Of a DNA stretch of 64,000 nt, positions 1-15,400 are shown one piece after another. The stretch lies in contig CM067095.1 of NCBI GenBank assembly GCA_034008185.1, forward strand, positions 8,354,610 through 8,418,609, in the 5' to 3' direction. Made by a program: the position numbers and the translations under genes. Within the stretch, counting starts at the first letter, position 1. The number at the start of each line of letters is the position of its first letter. Below the pieces are notes generated by a model, which worked only from the letters and a program-made list of their open reading frames with translations, searched no databases and was not told where the DNA came from. The stretch comes from Gorsachius magnificus (lineage: Eukaryota; Chordata; Aves; Pelecaniformes; Ardeidae).

Positions 1-421
1 CTCTAGATCAAGACCAAATAATAAAACATCAACACATATTTCCCTTCTTCACCACTTCTTCACCTCACCTGCTCTCCTGCAAAAGACATCCACAGTTTCT
101 ATCACATGACTATAAAGCACAGCATGCTCAGGTATTGGTGTTTTGATCTGACTTACCCTCCAAGGGATACTGACCCGTATGTCACGACCATTTTATCTTT
201 TGGTGCAATTAAGCCCCAGACTGACCAGAAATCTGGAGGCAGTCTGGGTAGTTTACTAACCAGACTAATCTGATCAATATTCTGCCTGAATCTAATATTA
301 AAGAGTTTTTCATTTTTCATATCATAAGTCATTTTATTACATAATCAGTCAACCTTCAATTCTAAATTTCTTTCATCATTGACATTTACTAAGAATAAAT
401 AAAAAAAAAAGTGACTTTTAC
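1..421 (-). other. GLT1D1 intron (partial)
   Basis: AT-rich sequence downstream of exon 6 on the minus strand. The next expected block of the family (the HVFLL..GLRRVKDPLYL region) was looked for and not seen, so this is read as intron running off the window edge. Confidence 0.7.
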
Positions 422-478
422 CTGCGTTTTGTAGAAATCTAAACCAGTCAAATGTTTCACTAGGCATAGTCTTAATTC
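422..478 (-). CDS. GLT1D1: GLT1D1 coding exon 6
   Basis: 57-nt exon with acceptor TCAATACAG and donor GTAAAAG. It completes the Gly codon and encodes [18 protein letters not shown] plus one base. This aligns with human GIATTPNAAFNWNTFLQRSG. It is the last GLT1D1 exon found in the window; positions 1-421 showed no further exon. Confidence 0.93.
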
Positions 479-3400
479 CTGTATTGAAAAAAAGAGAAAC
501 ACAACATGTTTGGTCCCTGGATGGCTGAACTACAGTTCTAGAAATCTTGCCCTCAGCAAAGAGTATTTCTCTCAAGCACACTGAACTCCATCCACAGCTC
601 TTCCCATCTCAAGCTTTTCTCCTCCCAACAATGTCAGGTTGTCTGCACAATCCTTCCGTAGTCATCAGATTGAAATTCAATTGAAAATTTTGCATAATCA
701 CAGAGTGTATGAACTTCTGTAGCAACCCAGGGAATTAAGCTCACTTACATCATGCTAAATTTGGCCTTTTAAAATCTACATACAAGCTAATATTATCTGA
801 GAGAGCATATTATTCCAAAACAGATACAGGTCAGTTGAGACCCAAGTCCTTAACATAAGGAAAAGAAAGTAAATGAAATATTTATCAAAATTCAATATTA
901 ATCTAAAATGAGTAATAATGTACTTGGTTTGCATTATGTTAAAGATTAATTATTTTACTAATGAAACTATTTTACTAATTTATTTAATCTCTTAGTTAAC
1001 TATTACCTCACAAGCGGCTTAAATATAGACTAAATACGGGCTAAATAGACCTCACTATGAGTTATTTCAGCATAGCAATTTTGAAAAATAATTTTATTTT
1101 CTTTGAAAGTGAAATATACAAAATGAAATGAGTTTTGGAATCTGTAGACAGTTATTTTTAGACAAGTAAAATCAGAAGCTGCAGCTCAAGTAATCACATC
1201 TAAAATGCTGAGTTGAATGCTCCCTAGACTACTCAAGTAATATACTTCGGATTAGGTACTTGCTGGGTGTCATTCTGGGAACTCAGCTTAGCATTTACAG
1301 GAACCTGGAGCTTCAGAGAATAATCATTCAGCATCTTGTGAGAAATCAGACTGAGGGTCCACTCCTAGGCTGCTAACTTCTGTATGCTTTGGAGGAAGCT
1401 CCACGTTACCTTATCTTTCAGATTCCTACTGTAAGGTACATGGCAATTATTTTTTTTTAAAGCACCAAATTAGTTGAAAATGTAGGCTAAGAGACCAAAA
1501 TACTGCCTCAATTAAAATCAATGGCAAACAGCTCAACTTCAGCGAAGCCAGGACTTCAAACCCCATACCCATTTCAGCAAAATATTTCCAGGGTAAAGAA
1601 GGTAGATAAATAAACATACAGGTACTAAACACATGACTCAGAGAAATTGAATGCCTTGGTCAATATTTCAAAACTCTCACCTTGAGTTTGGACATATATT
1701 TTCTTGCTAGCATCTGGCTTTAAAGAGAAGGAGAAGAAAAGTAACTGTCATAGTTCACCATAAACTATCTGATCAAGCTTCAACAAAACCCAACTAGTAT
1801 AACAAAATGTACGTCAGCATGATTTTCTTTTGACTATTAAAAATCAAAACAGACTACTAGAAAGATACATTTAAGTAACACCAAATGCCAACAGTCAGCA
1901 TTTTAAATTACATTTACTATGAACATTTACTATCAATTAATCAATTTTGCAATTAACACAATTACAAGTTAGTACATATTTTTTAGTTTATCTCTGTAGC
2001 CTCTCTCATAATCGTTAACCTGCTTATTGCATAGAAAATTAAAATATTTCTCTAGAACAAAAAGATTTGCAACTACAGAACAGCCCTAGTTCCTAAAAAA
2101 TTATAGCCTCGAAAGTAAAATTATAACTGGTTTTGAAAACACAGGCTACATCCATAATAAATTTTTAAATACATCAGGCATGAAACAAACCCCATTTGTT
2201 TCTAACCTTTTCAAAAATTGCTGTCAAATATGTGTAAACTTGTCTATACAGCAAAACTGGCCAGTGGTAGTTACTGCAGAATATTACCAAATAAAAAATG
2301 CTTCAGAAATTATTTTAAAATACCTATAGTAAAAGAGGTAATTACTACATTTCCAAAGTTACTCCTAAAGTGCTACTGCGCTAGTTACTTAATTTAGGTG
2401 ATTAAATAAGCAAGTTCTTATTTCAATATCTTTCTATAACTCCACCCCTGAATTTTTGGAATACTTTTTTTTTTCCTTCCACTAAAACATCAAAATATTC
2501 TTAGGATCTTTCCACATTAAAAAACAAAAAAAAAAAAACAAAAAACAAAAAACACAACAAAAAAAACCCCACAAAACAAAAAAAACACCACTAACAACAC
2601 TCCCCAGCAAACAAGCAGAGTTTTCCGAGCAAAAAATGTTTGTGTAAAGCTTTCTGTTTGGACAATTCCTAGTTGTTTTAAAAGCACTGGTTGCAATGCC
2701 TGTAAAGGAGTAAGCTAAGGAAGGTATTACTCAATGGGAATTACTCCAATAGATTTGCTCAATATTACCTTGAATGTTTCAGTTTGAAATTATATTTGTT
2801 CAAGCAGTCCCACTAATGCTATTGCTTAATTTAGCATCACAGCATCCAGAAACGAACCACCTTCTTTTAGAGCATCAGTCCTTCCTATCTTGAGACTAAA
2901 TCTTGCCTCCTTTTTGGTGCAGATCATGAGATCACACCTGCAGGATAATGACTTGAAGGCAGGAGGAGAACTTGTATTAGGAGAACAAGAATTAATGCAG
3001 AAACACACTGTTAAGCAACCAATTCCTGAACCAGTCAGTTCAGGAAATACGAAGTCAAGGAAGAAATTTTTTTTTCCTTTTTTTTTTTTTTACTTGCAAA
3101 CATTTTGCTTTTCCCCATCACTCCTACGTGACTGCCCCACCAGTCCACTGCCCAGTCATAACAGTCTATTTTAGTTATTAAAAATGAACTGGAAAAAGAA
3201 ATGGACAGAAAAGAGGTCACAAAAAAAGTGAATAGTCATCAAGAAGCGATTCACAGATGGGAAGGAGATGGTTTCTGAGAATCAGAGTGAATTAACTAAG
3301 TCACAAAAACTACATGACAAGCAGCAAATCCACACATAAATGAAGTGGGGGAAAAATAACGCTACGCTGCAGTGGAAGACTAATGATATCCTATGGACTT

Positions 3401-6400
3401 TCTCTTTCAAAAGCTATATGAACTTTTGTGTTCAAAGCATTTAAAAATAAGAAAAAAATGGTTTAATAGGTTATTTTATTACTTAACGTCTCTCGGTCCT
3501 TCTCTTACCTATGAATAATTAGCATTTTAAATTGTATTAGATCTTCCAATCCTAAAAAAAGCCTTGCAAATGATGGAGACAGCACCGCAAACTGGAGGTC
3601 AACTTCAGAATTTAAAATTGCAGGGTAAGTGGGTAACTGAAATTCAGAGCTAGGACATGGATGCAGCAAACCATAAGGTGGAAAAAAGCAGATGGGGCAG
3701 AGGGCAGCTTAAGCCAGCCTTGCCTCCACAGCTGATGTACTGCACAGTTCTGGTGGTGAAGATAGGCTTTTAGTTCCCTAAACCCACTAAGTTTCAAAAA
3801 TAAGCTTAAGTTAAGCATCTGGTTTCATGCTCTGCTGGACCTTTAATGGCTTATGGTGAGTAAATATAATCCTGCCAGGGCAGGATTTCAAGAAGAAAAT
3901 AGCAGGAATACTATGTAACAGGGCTTACAGATGTATTCACACTTTATAGATCAATTTTCTGTTATGTTCTTTATTTTAAATGGTCTTGAGGAGAACGGAA
4001 AAATGAAATTGAATGCTAATAAAACTGGCTTAGGTAATTCTTATGCACCAGTTTTACACTACTGAAATAAAACACTGACCGTAAGCACAAGGTCTTTTAC
4101 AGTATTTCCAACTCACTTGGAATATAGATTATTAAAACTGCTGTATTATGTACTTCATAATTAAAGATAATTTATCCAATGTAATAGAAAAAAATTTGTT
4201 GAAAGATACAGCCCTTGAGCACAGTGCAATTGCTTACATGTTGGTAATTTAAATTCTTGACTGTCTAATAAAGCACACATTAGAGGAATAATGCAGTACA
4301 CATTACTGTGAGTTAATATGTAAAAAGTGTTAATATTCTGTGACCTAGATATGGAAAGGTGTATTCATATTCTTCACTGTTTGAAAGTAAATGTGTGGCA
4401 TTTGCTCACACCCTTTATATGAAGATACAGATAGAAAAAGAACTCAAAACCCCAGCATTTAAGACACAGGTCAGCAGGTGGTATTTCAGTTTAGGACTTG
4501 ACAGACTTGCCTCCAATTCCCTGTCTGCCCACAGACCTTCTCCAAAACACCAATTGAGTCTCATAGGCCCGGAGCACAAAGGTGTTTAGGTAAAATCAAT
4601 CCAAGTTTAGTACTTAAAAACATTTGAGGTGCTGGTTTCAAAAGGATTTCAAAGTTCAAGTTTGTTTCTCTTCCTTATACTCTATCACTTTTTTCTTTTT
4701 CTTGCATAAGATCTATGACAGAAACTGTGCCTTTTCATGTTTACCCATCATGAAGTTCCTTGTAGTAACTATTAAAACCAAGCTATATTTGTAACGTAAA
4801 GACCAGATCTGCTCATGTATCCTTTTAATGCAAATAGATAATCAATTCATGCTGAAATGAAGTATTGAATATTAAATTGTTCTGTTGTGCAAGCTCCACT
4901 GTAAGTGATTTTTTTTAGGCAAGGGTGTATTAATGATTATATTATGATGCAAATTAGAACTGAACAGATACCAAGCAGTTTCTACTTCTTGAATGTATTC
5001 TTCAGCTGACGTTTCACAAGATGAGGTGAGTGGAGCTAACAGCTGGCTGCAGTTGGAAGAGGATGGTCCTGCCTTGCTCTTTTATCCCAGTGTGTTGTCC
5101 TGTCAGCCAAATAGTTACTGCTTGCCCTTCACTGGATCTGGTGCTCATTGCAGTTCTCTGTGATCCAGTACAAGTCTTGCGCCAACAAGTTAGTTGGAAA
5201 GCTAACCTTGCACAGAAAATCACCTGGGCTAACAAGGTAGATCAGCAAGCCCTGCTGCCTGGTGTGGAGTTTTTCACAGGTCACCAGTGCAGCCTGACAC
5301 TACCCAAAAGCATTCCTTGTACTCAAATGACTGGCAGGTCTTTACGGTCTTCCTCCGTTCTTCAGAAACAAGGATTGAGCCCTGTCTACCTCAAGGATTT
5401 GTCTCAATTTTCTCTACTGGCAGCCTGCCAGCAACTCAACTACGTAAGGGTGAAAATGTTGACCCAGTCTGTTTTCAAACAGGAGCATCAGATACTAAAA
5501 ATAATTGCACTGAACGTCTGAAGTAGACCTGCAATACAGCAGATGCAATGGTACCGACTAAATGAAGAGAAATAGATTGAAATATTATTACTCCCAGTTC
5601 TTTGCCGGCTAACTGTTCTCTTTCAAATACACCACCAAATCTGTTTAACAAGTATGCTGTTGGATGAAAATAATTTTATTCAGTATTTTTCCATATATCA
5701 TTCAGCACAGTGTGTTTTGTTTTATTTTCAGAAGGAGAGATGAGCTTTAAGAAAGTTAAGTGTTATTTATGTGCTACGTATCACCCGAGGCCTGGTCAAC
5801 AGGGCTGTATATCACATCCTGCTGGGCTTAGCATAACTTCAATTTTACCTCTGCAGTTCACCTTAAGAAGCTGATTCTATTTCCAGTGTTGACAAAACAA
5901 GTATTTTCAAATTATTCTCCCAAATTCTTCATTGTAAGTAAAGCTGTTTAGTTGAATTTTGGCAACATAAAAAAGTTTATTAAATGATGCAAAAAGAAAC
6001 AATATATGCCTATGGCATCAGGAGAGACTCGATAAAAACAGCAATGATTAGTTTTAAATGTTACAGAGAAGCACTTCCTAAACTGCTGTATACTCTTTTC
6101 AAATACTAAACAGCTTTTAAATGTCAGATCTATTTGACCTATTGAAGTATGTAAATATGAAATACTTCTCTGAAAGGTAAAACAGGAATAGAGGATATGA
6201 AGATTATTGCAATACTCTAGCATTATTTAGAAAACATTTTAGGAGAATGCATAGTATCTAATACTATAACCATCACCATCATCATGTAAACATACCCACT
6301 CTGCTGCTGCCAGGTCCTTCATTTTCACCGTGAAAGCCACTGCAAACCTAGTTAAATGGACAAAAATAGTTGGGATCAGCTGCTTTAAGTGTATAAACAT

Positions 6401-9400
6401 AAAAACAGAAAAGTACTTCAGAAAAAATCTTTGTAAGATCAAAGAGCAGAAGCTTACAAAAAATATTATAGATGGCAAGACAGAAAGCAGGCTTTCTATT
6501 TGTTTTACCAGAAAATACTGGTTAAACAAATGGTATCTCTTCAGGCTTTACAACTTAGAGCTCTTGGGGAGTTAAAAGTGAGGGTTTCTTAAAGTAAGAG
6601 AAAACATAAATAATGGGAACATCTCCCCATTTATCTTGATTAATATATACAGCTCCAGCAGCGTGTTAGCATTTCTTGTTTCTACAACATTGCAAGTTGC
6701 AACAGCCCTCTTCACAACCATAAGGTGAGGTAAGGAGGGATCCTAAGTCCAGTTAGCTTCATACTATTGGTGTTTGACAATACCCAGTCCCACTATTTGC
6801 AACTCATTGCAACGGAGTTTAATTCAAATGAGCAGATGGATTTTTTTAAACCTTTTCCCAATGTTCTCTCCTTATTTCTAAGTAGTCAAAGCTGTCAATG
6901 AGTAACAAACATCTGAGAGAACAAAGTGTTATTCTTCAGGAAAAATATCAGAATTAAATAAACTAAAAGAAGAAGAAAGATGATCTAGTGGCTGGGCTTC
7001 AACTCTGGAATCTCACAGAGGTGGGACACTCAGCTCCTGCACTGGAGATGAAATTCTCAGTGCTGAGTGGGACACCTGATATTACTTTATAATAAATAGG
7101 GAATAATTGGGTGCCCAGAAATGAGAGTTACCATAGTAATTGTTTCAGGCAAAGAGACCATTACACAAGCCAGACATAATACTGACAGAAGGGCATTTTG
7201 ACTGTTCTCTGGTTAGGACTCCTCCTTGTTATGAGAAGGGTATTTAAATGAATGAACTGTAGAATAGTATATAAACACCATCTACTCCTCCTCTGTAATG
7301 TATATAAATCATAACGCCAAAGTAAGAACAAGCAAACAAAAGTGTACGTGAGTAACTAGAGTTTTCATCTGGGAGGGAGAAGAGAATTCTGTTCCCAAGC
7401 TTACTTCCATTTTTTCCTTTATGGCTGTTTGTAACAGCTCATCTGGACTTCTACTTACGTGCCTTTGAGAAATGTATGTAGTACACTATCATTCCACATA
7501 ACAGAAGAGCTGTGTCAGAGGCCATTTAAAAGCAGTACCGATATGAACAGTTTTCATTTTTAGGTGTCTCATTACCAAGAGACTTCAGCCACAGAAGTCT
7601 GACTTCTAAACATTCTAGATACACCAAGCTCCCAGTAAGAATAATGTGTTTAATACCAAGAAGTCGTATGAGATATTTTTATGGAGACAGAGTTAATAAA
7701 GAATCCCTGTTCAGAAGAGATATTAAGAACATGCTGGGCTTTAATGTAGCTTTTAAGTTTGATGAAATATAAACACATACTTTGACTGTTCTTAAATGGA
7801 ACTTTAGTGTTAACTGGAACCACAAATGGGACCATTGCTGAACCAGAAATGTGACCGTTTCTGAAGACTATCAGTCCTGTGGAACAGAAACATTTGAACA
7901 CCTCCTTTGTATGAGACATAATGTGTCTGCTCAGCAAAACTCCTTTTTTAAAAATTGTTTTTATAGATATTGCATATAACACAGAGGTTATCACATATTA
8001 CACTTATGTTTCAGTGTTTGTTTTTCATAGAATTAATGTAATGTTTCTGTCCTCAGCCAACCCTATGACATCTCAATGGTTGGAGATGAAGCACATTGCT
8101 AAGTCACAACCGGAACAGTGCTTTTCCATTGGAGACGTTATAATTTGAAGACATGAAATCACATTCATTAGAAGTCTCATAAATGCTGAATTATAACTCC
8201 TATTTTTGTTTGTTGAAACAAACCTTATTCCTGCACATTTGTTTTGTAGTATCTGCTTTATGGTACTACAATGAATTTCACGTATGCAACTTGACAGCTT
8301 TAAGGTTATAAAGCCTTTGCAAATGCTTGTTTTGTCAAGTTGCACATGCTCCCTTTCCAGTTTTTGCAATTATACTTTCAATACATCACATTAACAAGCA
8401 TGAAAAACTGTTGCTCCTAAGTCTACAAAATACTGTTCAATAGAAAAAAATACCCTAGAGGAGTACAACCACCATTTAGAGGTATTTGATTAAAAATGAA
8501 ACACTCATTATAAAGCTAGACAGTGTTCAATACTTTGTTTTATGGAATGTGGTGGTATATTGTACTGGACAAGTAATCTACAATTCATGATACTTTCTGC
8601 TTAGAAACCTGCAATCAATAAAGAAAAAAGAAAATCAATGTTTCTTTTAATAACTATGCAATGAATAATACTAATGATAATACTGGAGAAGAGATCCATT
8701 CAGAATACCTTCTAGAAAACTGAATTACTTTTCCTGTAGCAGAGAAAACATTATGAACTGCGTAAGGATGCAGTAATGTATTTTGAAACATCATAAATAC
8801 ACTTCAAGTTCCTAACTTAATTATCATTAAAAAAACATTCAATAAAGCACAGTTTTTGCATAAGCTATATTAGCTATATTTGTGACAGATCATGTTTTAA
8901 ACACAGAACTGGATCAAATGGACACACTCAGATATTCTGTTTTTATATAATTTTCATTTTGCACAGTGCTGAAATTTAACTGACACATTAGATATCTTTT
9001 TTCCCTCTTCCTTCAGACCTGTTTAAAGAATAACTTCTGATTATTTGATAACAAAAGTAAACAAGTATATAAATTTTGTCTTGAATGGGGCCTTAGGTTG
9101 CTTTTCAGCTACAAGTCACGCTAAGACGTAAGAACGTGCCCTAATGATTTTTCAATGAACGTGATTAAGTGCTGTCTTTAAAATCTGTTTACCTACCACA
9201 ATTTATAGGGCACTCTAGACAGAACAGTGTACCTATGCCAGCGTTAAGTTAGCTAATAATAGCTAGAACATATAGTGATATTAGCAGAGATAAAACTACG
9301 AGATATAAGCCTGCTGCACATTCTGCATGCCTTTCCTCATGGCTAACATGAACCAAAATCCATACTGCTGTATCTGAACCACTGTAGTTCTCTGTCTTCG

Positions 9401-12400
9401 CTAGACTGCTGTGATGAATGAACAAAGATAGTACCCTGAGCAAGCTCTGTTCAGCAAGATATTTAAGCTCTCCAAAAGTAAGTATGCAAGCAGTGCCACT
9501 GGATTTGATAAGATGTTCCAGATGGTTAAATTTTATCTCACCTTGTACACTTGGGGACCCCTTCACTTATGCAGAGCTCAATTCTGGAGTGATGACTCTT
9601 CAGAGTACTCAAGTCACCAAAAGCTCAGGCACAGTACAGTTCCACCAGGCTGACTGACCTGCTACAGCAACTTACCGCCAAAGTTTTACAAAAAAAGACA
9701 GACATCCTTCTCATATCCTTCCACAAGCTGACCTGTCTGATTAAAGGGGTAGAAAACTAACCCAGGAAAAAAAAGAGCCAATTTTACATCATTTAGTGAG
9801 CTAAACCTGCTCAGAAAGCAGTCCAATCCTTGCACAAGGAAGGGTGGATCACACAGCCCCAAGTAAGAGAAACGAGGAGGAGGGGAAGGGAGGTAGCACT
9901 AGAGCCATGCCTGCCATCAGTGAGCTATTGCGCAGGCTAAACATGAAGCGACAACCTTAGCCTCTACCTTGATAAGACTTAAGCTATATATTAAATTCAT
10001 TTCATGGATTAGAATATATACATACATAAAATGCTTTAGTTTCCAAAAAGAAAAGGGTATATTGGCCCTTGGATGTGATCAAACACTGTAGAAGTCAGCA
10101 GACCTATGGATCAAGCAGAAGGAAACCTCTTTTCTGGGGATGTTGAAACAATGAGAAATGCTGCAAAAACCTTTTTAGTTTTTAGCCATTTTCTCTGATT
10201 TCTGATCAGTTCTTGAACTAGATTTGATGCCTACACTGATACATCACTAGAACTTTTCCAGACTTTAAAACACCCTGAAAATACTCCCTTGTCAATTCAC
10301 CTAAAAAACTGAGAGAATTTGCTTAAAGACTTTTTTCAGTCTCTGCTGCTTTGTTCATCTACCTAGAGAAAGGATCAAATTAGCAGGAAAAAAAAGAACA
10401 AAAGCTCTTTATACTTGAGTCACCTCCTTTTCAAGCAAGCACTCTGTCAACAAACTAAAGGCGAGGCCTCCGAGAACCGGTTTGATTCTGTGATGAACAG
10501 GACAAATGCCAGTTATTTTAGATGTTGCCTCCCTTAAATCAAACTGCTGGGCACCTTGCTCTGTATGTGCAGTATAGCACTTAATGCATAAAATAAGTTA
10601 GTTCCAATACAGAATATTTTATATGTTTGAATTCATGTAACATAAACCAGAATTTACTAAGAAACAGAGGTTTTAAATAAAACAACTTGGAGCAATATTT
10701 AGCACTTCTGGCACAGGGCCTTGTCAAATGGGGTCCAACCTTGTTGCTAATAACATTACTACAATAAGACTTAATGAGAATATTCATACCTCCACCGCTA
10801 ACAAAGGTTTGCTATTTAAATAATCATACCTCGAGCACTAACTCACCATTAGCCACCTCCCCTACTAAAGATTCACTGTTTAAATACCAAATATCAGTAA
10901 TTTCATGGCCAGGACAGTTCTGTACAAATGAGAACTGTATGGATATTGTTGAAGATAATTAGATGTGCATTTCTTTACCTAAATCTCTGCAAACATAAAC
11001 AGTCTAAAATAATTTTGGTAAGAAATTAAAACTTGATTGCATAAAACTGTATCCATTACAAACATGTCAAACCAGTCAAGCTGCTACAGTCCACAGTTAT
11101 ATTAACCATCAAGGGCTGTCTTTATAATGTCTACCCATAATGTAGATTATTCTACAAAGCATTACGCTGCCAAAGCCCAGGTTAAATATTCTTGCTATTA
11201 TTCCTCTAATTTCTTTTACCTGCCTTAGAATTTTATACCCTCATCACAAACACAGTTCTATTATTCTAGAAAACAGTTATGATTCAGCAGACAAGCATGG
11301 GATTAGTGAGCAAGACCACAGATTTCATTAGCTTTTAATGGGATTTGAGTGTTTTTGAAAATTCACAGCACAAGAGACCAAGTTTCAGCACTACCTCTGC
11401 CAACTCTTACATGAACAAATACAATGAAACAATTGCAACAGAGGAAATATAAAATGCATACAGACCATCTTTTATGAAGAAACTGTTCTACTTTCACCAT
11501 TGAATCATAAAATAATACATAGAGATCATAGTCTATCTTTTGTCCACTGGCCTGTGTATCTCCCAGTGATTCCAATCATTTATGGAACAGTTCCTAAAAG
11601 ATCTGACATTACAAAAATGCAATTTCCTGTCATAAGCCTTCCACACATGCTTTTACCTGGCTTCTCCTAGCACTGCTCCCATTACCCGATGTTTCTCTTC
11701 ACATCTGATATCTTCATTTATATCTGTCCCACCAAAGATGATTCCAAAAGGAATTCTGCTACCTGCAAAGTAATGACTACGATGAGAAGTTGACCAACAT
11801 GTCATGGTAATGACTAGGAGGGGACATTAAGAGTGAAAAAGTATATTGATAATACTGTATCACATATGCAAACAAAAGTCTTTGAAAAAGAAACCTGGAG
11901 AAACTTGAATTTTTATGGGTTTGGCACTGAAAAAGCCCATACAATAACTATGCACTTTCACAGCGTGCCAGTCTGTTGTGTAGCTATCAGATTTTCTTTG
12001 TTTTTACTAAGCATGGAAAAAAGACAATTAGTTTCTACACTTGGCAGCCCACCAAACAGCATGTATATTTTAAATGTTATTCACATTTTAATAAGATGCA
12101 GTATTGCAAAGTTTGGTCCCACGTATCTAGCCTCAGCCACTCATTCTCTGCCTTCTCAAGCATTCCAATACAGTGGCTTGGGTGACCATCCTACAAAGCT
12201 GGCTACTGAATTTTTTTTTTTTTTTTAAATATTGACTTCCGAAACTGATTTTACTGCTACAAAAAATGTAGATGGGAGCCATACCATTGGAAAAGGTCAC
12301 CAAATTAAATACGGCAGTACATGTAAACCTGCAGCAAACCCATTGTTTTGCCTAATTCCATCCCAAAAGATGGATCTGTGTTTATAATTGGTTGTTCCAA

Positions 12401-15400
12401 GACGTTCTGTGATCACCCAAGTTATGAAAGTTGGTTTAGGATGCCTTACAGTGCTCAGAACAGTAAGAGTAGAGGAAGGCATGTGGGACAGTCTGTGCAC
12501 AAGACCCTATCAACATTCAAATTTTAGAGTATCAACAAAATCATATGTATCCTAGTGGTGTCTGTACAGCATCAGAATAAATCTGTATTTGTATAACGGT
12601 AAAGCCACCAAAACAGGATGGTGTAGCACTTCTATGCTAACAGCAGCTAGACTTACACAGACAAGGCCAAAGACTACTTAGATGAAAATACAGAAGCCAA
12701 TAGTAGTGCAAGATCCCTACCTAGTAGTATTTCTTTTCTTGGAGTCAGGTTATTTTTAGTAACTGCCAAGTTACCAGTAATGTTCTCCCCTTAACTAATC
12801 AAGATAGCAGACAATAATGTTTACTGTTGATTGTTTCAGCACTGAAACTGATTAAGTGGTCAGTTTTACACCACATTAAGCTAACAAATAACAACCTCAT
12901 GGTGGCTAATTACTACATGCAGAACATAGTTTTAAAATCCAAATGGGACTGCAGTGTTGCAAAAGAAACAGTCTCCAGTAAGCCCGTCTACAAAACCTGT
13001 CATTAAGGTGGCCAATTTTGCGGATTTTGCAGATTTCTGTTAGCTGTAACAGATGAAGCCAAGGTTTCCTTCCGACTGTGAACAAGAATAAGCAGTTAGG
13101 CTATATTGCCACTCCACACTGTGTATCAAGAAAAGCACAAAATATGCTTTGTTTTCTCCCTTTTGCTATCGGATGGAAGGGGAGAGGGATCAAGGACTCA
13201 GTAGACAACACTGTCCTCAGCAACGAGCAGGGCACTAGAGGTTACTGCGTTGATGGAGGTTCTTCCTTTTGAGTGATAATATAACTGACCTTGAATGTTC
13301 ATGGCTGTGAACGCTATTGATGACTCTTTCTATAGCTACCCACGGTGTCTTAAGGGTGGGGGGGAAATGGTAGGTTAAATTCAGTGAACGCCCATAATTA
13401 AAATACATGGTTAAAACCAAGCAAATGGGGAACAAAATAAGTATGTTAATAAAGACAGAAAACATACTATATGTCTCAAATTTATATTTGAAAACTAAGC
13501 GAGCTGTAAGATGAGGATTTATTAGCATTGCTAATTTCCTCATTACAAAAAAAAAAAAATAAGCATTCTGGCTATTAAAAGATTTTCCTTGGCATTTTTA
13601 GATATTACACTCTATTCATTGTAGGTGACGAGAATTAATGTGCACTATCAAAGCACCACAGCACTAACCTTCAAGAGACTGACTTTCTGTAATACAATAT
13701 AAAATATGTATTGCCTTTCTAATAAATAAAAAAGTATGTAATTTTTGTGTCATCTATTACATGTGTTGATCATACATCCCCAATCATGAAAATAAAGTTT
13801 CCAGGACGAGGCCCAAAAGATTGGTAGTACGGTAGTAATGGCGGTATGACTGCAATAACTAAATTTCTTTAAGGTATTTCTTAATATAGGGTATGGAAAT
13901 ATTAAATGTTACAAGAGTCAGGAATGTCTTCCAAATCACTTTTTTCCTTCAAGAAGTCTGCAATAACTTTTACACTTTGACTAGGATCATCCCATCAGTC
14001 ATACCACTTATTATCTTGCTTTTTACACATTTCTTTTTATGTTTCTTTCAGTTATTGCAGATGCTTTTTGGAAGAGTGTAACTGACTTTTTAAATTACTG
14101 AACTTTGGTAAATCATTCAGGTATCAGGCTTTGTAGATCACTTGGGATTTTGAAAAGCTAATTAGCAACAGCATTTGGGCAATGTTATGCAAGTCAAAAC
14201 CGCAATACATTTTTACAGTAAACATTTAAAAACCAGCCTTATTTTTTGTTCCTTAGCAAAAAAAAAGAAAGTTAAGACCCTTCATAAGCCTCCTCCAAAA
14301 CAATTCTAGTTTTGTCACACAACCCATCATCTCTATATTGCAACAAGAGAAGTCTTAATATGTATGTTAGCAGAGATCATCTTACAGAATTTTTTTTTTT
14401 TAATTTTTATTCTAGGATTCCTACTGAAATCAGAGCTCCATTGTAACAAAAGATACACAAGCACGCCAGACATACTAATTCAGGCTTTCTGAAAACCCAC
14501 CAGAACAAATTGCAGGGGGGCTCCTGAAGTCTGAAACTAGCACAGCAAAACACAACTTATACTGAGATCTGATAAAAGTATCAAATTATGTACCTTTGTC
14601 CAAGTGAATAGATTTGTACAATACAAATGTGATCTCAAAAATGGAAACACACTTGCAATTTCAGTAGGTGACAGTGTCTGTAATTTTGAAAGCCAGTGCT
14701 TCTACTGTATCATTAATGGCAGGCTAAATTTTGTTCTACATGGCTAGATACAATAGAAAATTTTATTATTTGTCTGATAACATCCTGTCTCCTACAGTTT
14801 AGCTGGCATGAACGACATCTCAAAGTTATTTCATGTCCAAAAAACCCTGACTCATTTTTGAGCAGAAATATCAAATTAGCCTCTCTTCTTTCTTCTGTTT
14901 GACCTCAGCTATACTTAGCTAAGCCATTGTCCTCTGAAAGAACACATTGCTGAAAGTATCTTATTGTTAATATAATGTTCTTATCTTAATGTAGTTAAAG
15001 TACTTAATTATGAAATGCGCTACGTGATTCAAAAGTTCTCTCCTCTCTTTATCAGATCTCCCACAGAGAAATATATTCAGCATTTCTGAACATTTGTCCA
15101 AGTGGATAAACAGAATAACTACATTATGTACAGGTTTATACATTTATAGCCATTTAAAACCGTTTGTATTCATTCTCTTTCTCTTTCAGTACCTTTTTAA
15201 GAGGTATTTTTATTGCAAAATAGAAAGATGATTACCTTGCAGGAGTCTGCCTCCTTTGTAAAGATGAATGGCCAGGGCTGCATCAAACTTCTCTGTGGAG
15301 GTTAGGTTTGCTATTTCAGTTGGACTTTCATACATGAAAGCATCTTTAAGAACACAGATATGACCTGCAGCATGTAGATGATTCCTTCATTATTGGAATA

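Noticed and set aside
5030..5521. 163-codon open frame on the plus strand in a GLT1D1 intron
   Set aside because: It begins at a GTG, shows no family resemblance or splice context, and about this length is expected by chance in a window this size.
10780..10880. Possible tandem repeat around ATACCTC...CTAAC..TTTAAAT
   Set aside because: Similarity between the units is too patchy to call a repeat by eye.
15236..15370. Alternative GLT1D1 exon 2 acceptor at CTGCAG|GTCATATC
   Set aside because: It looks stronger but starts in phase 0, which does not fit exon 1 ending in CA, and drops the conserved residues before AGH.
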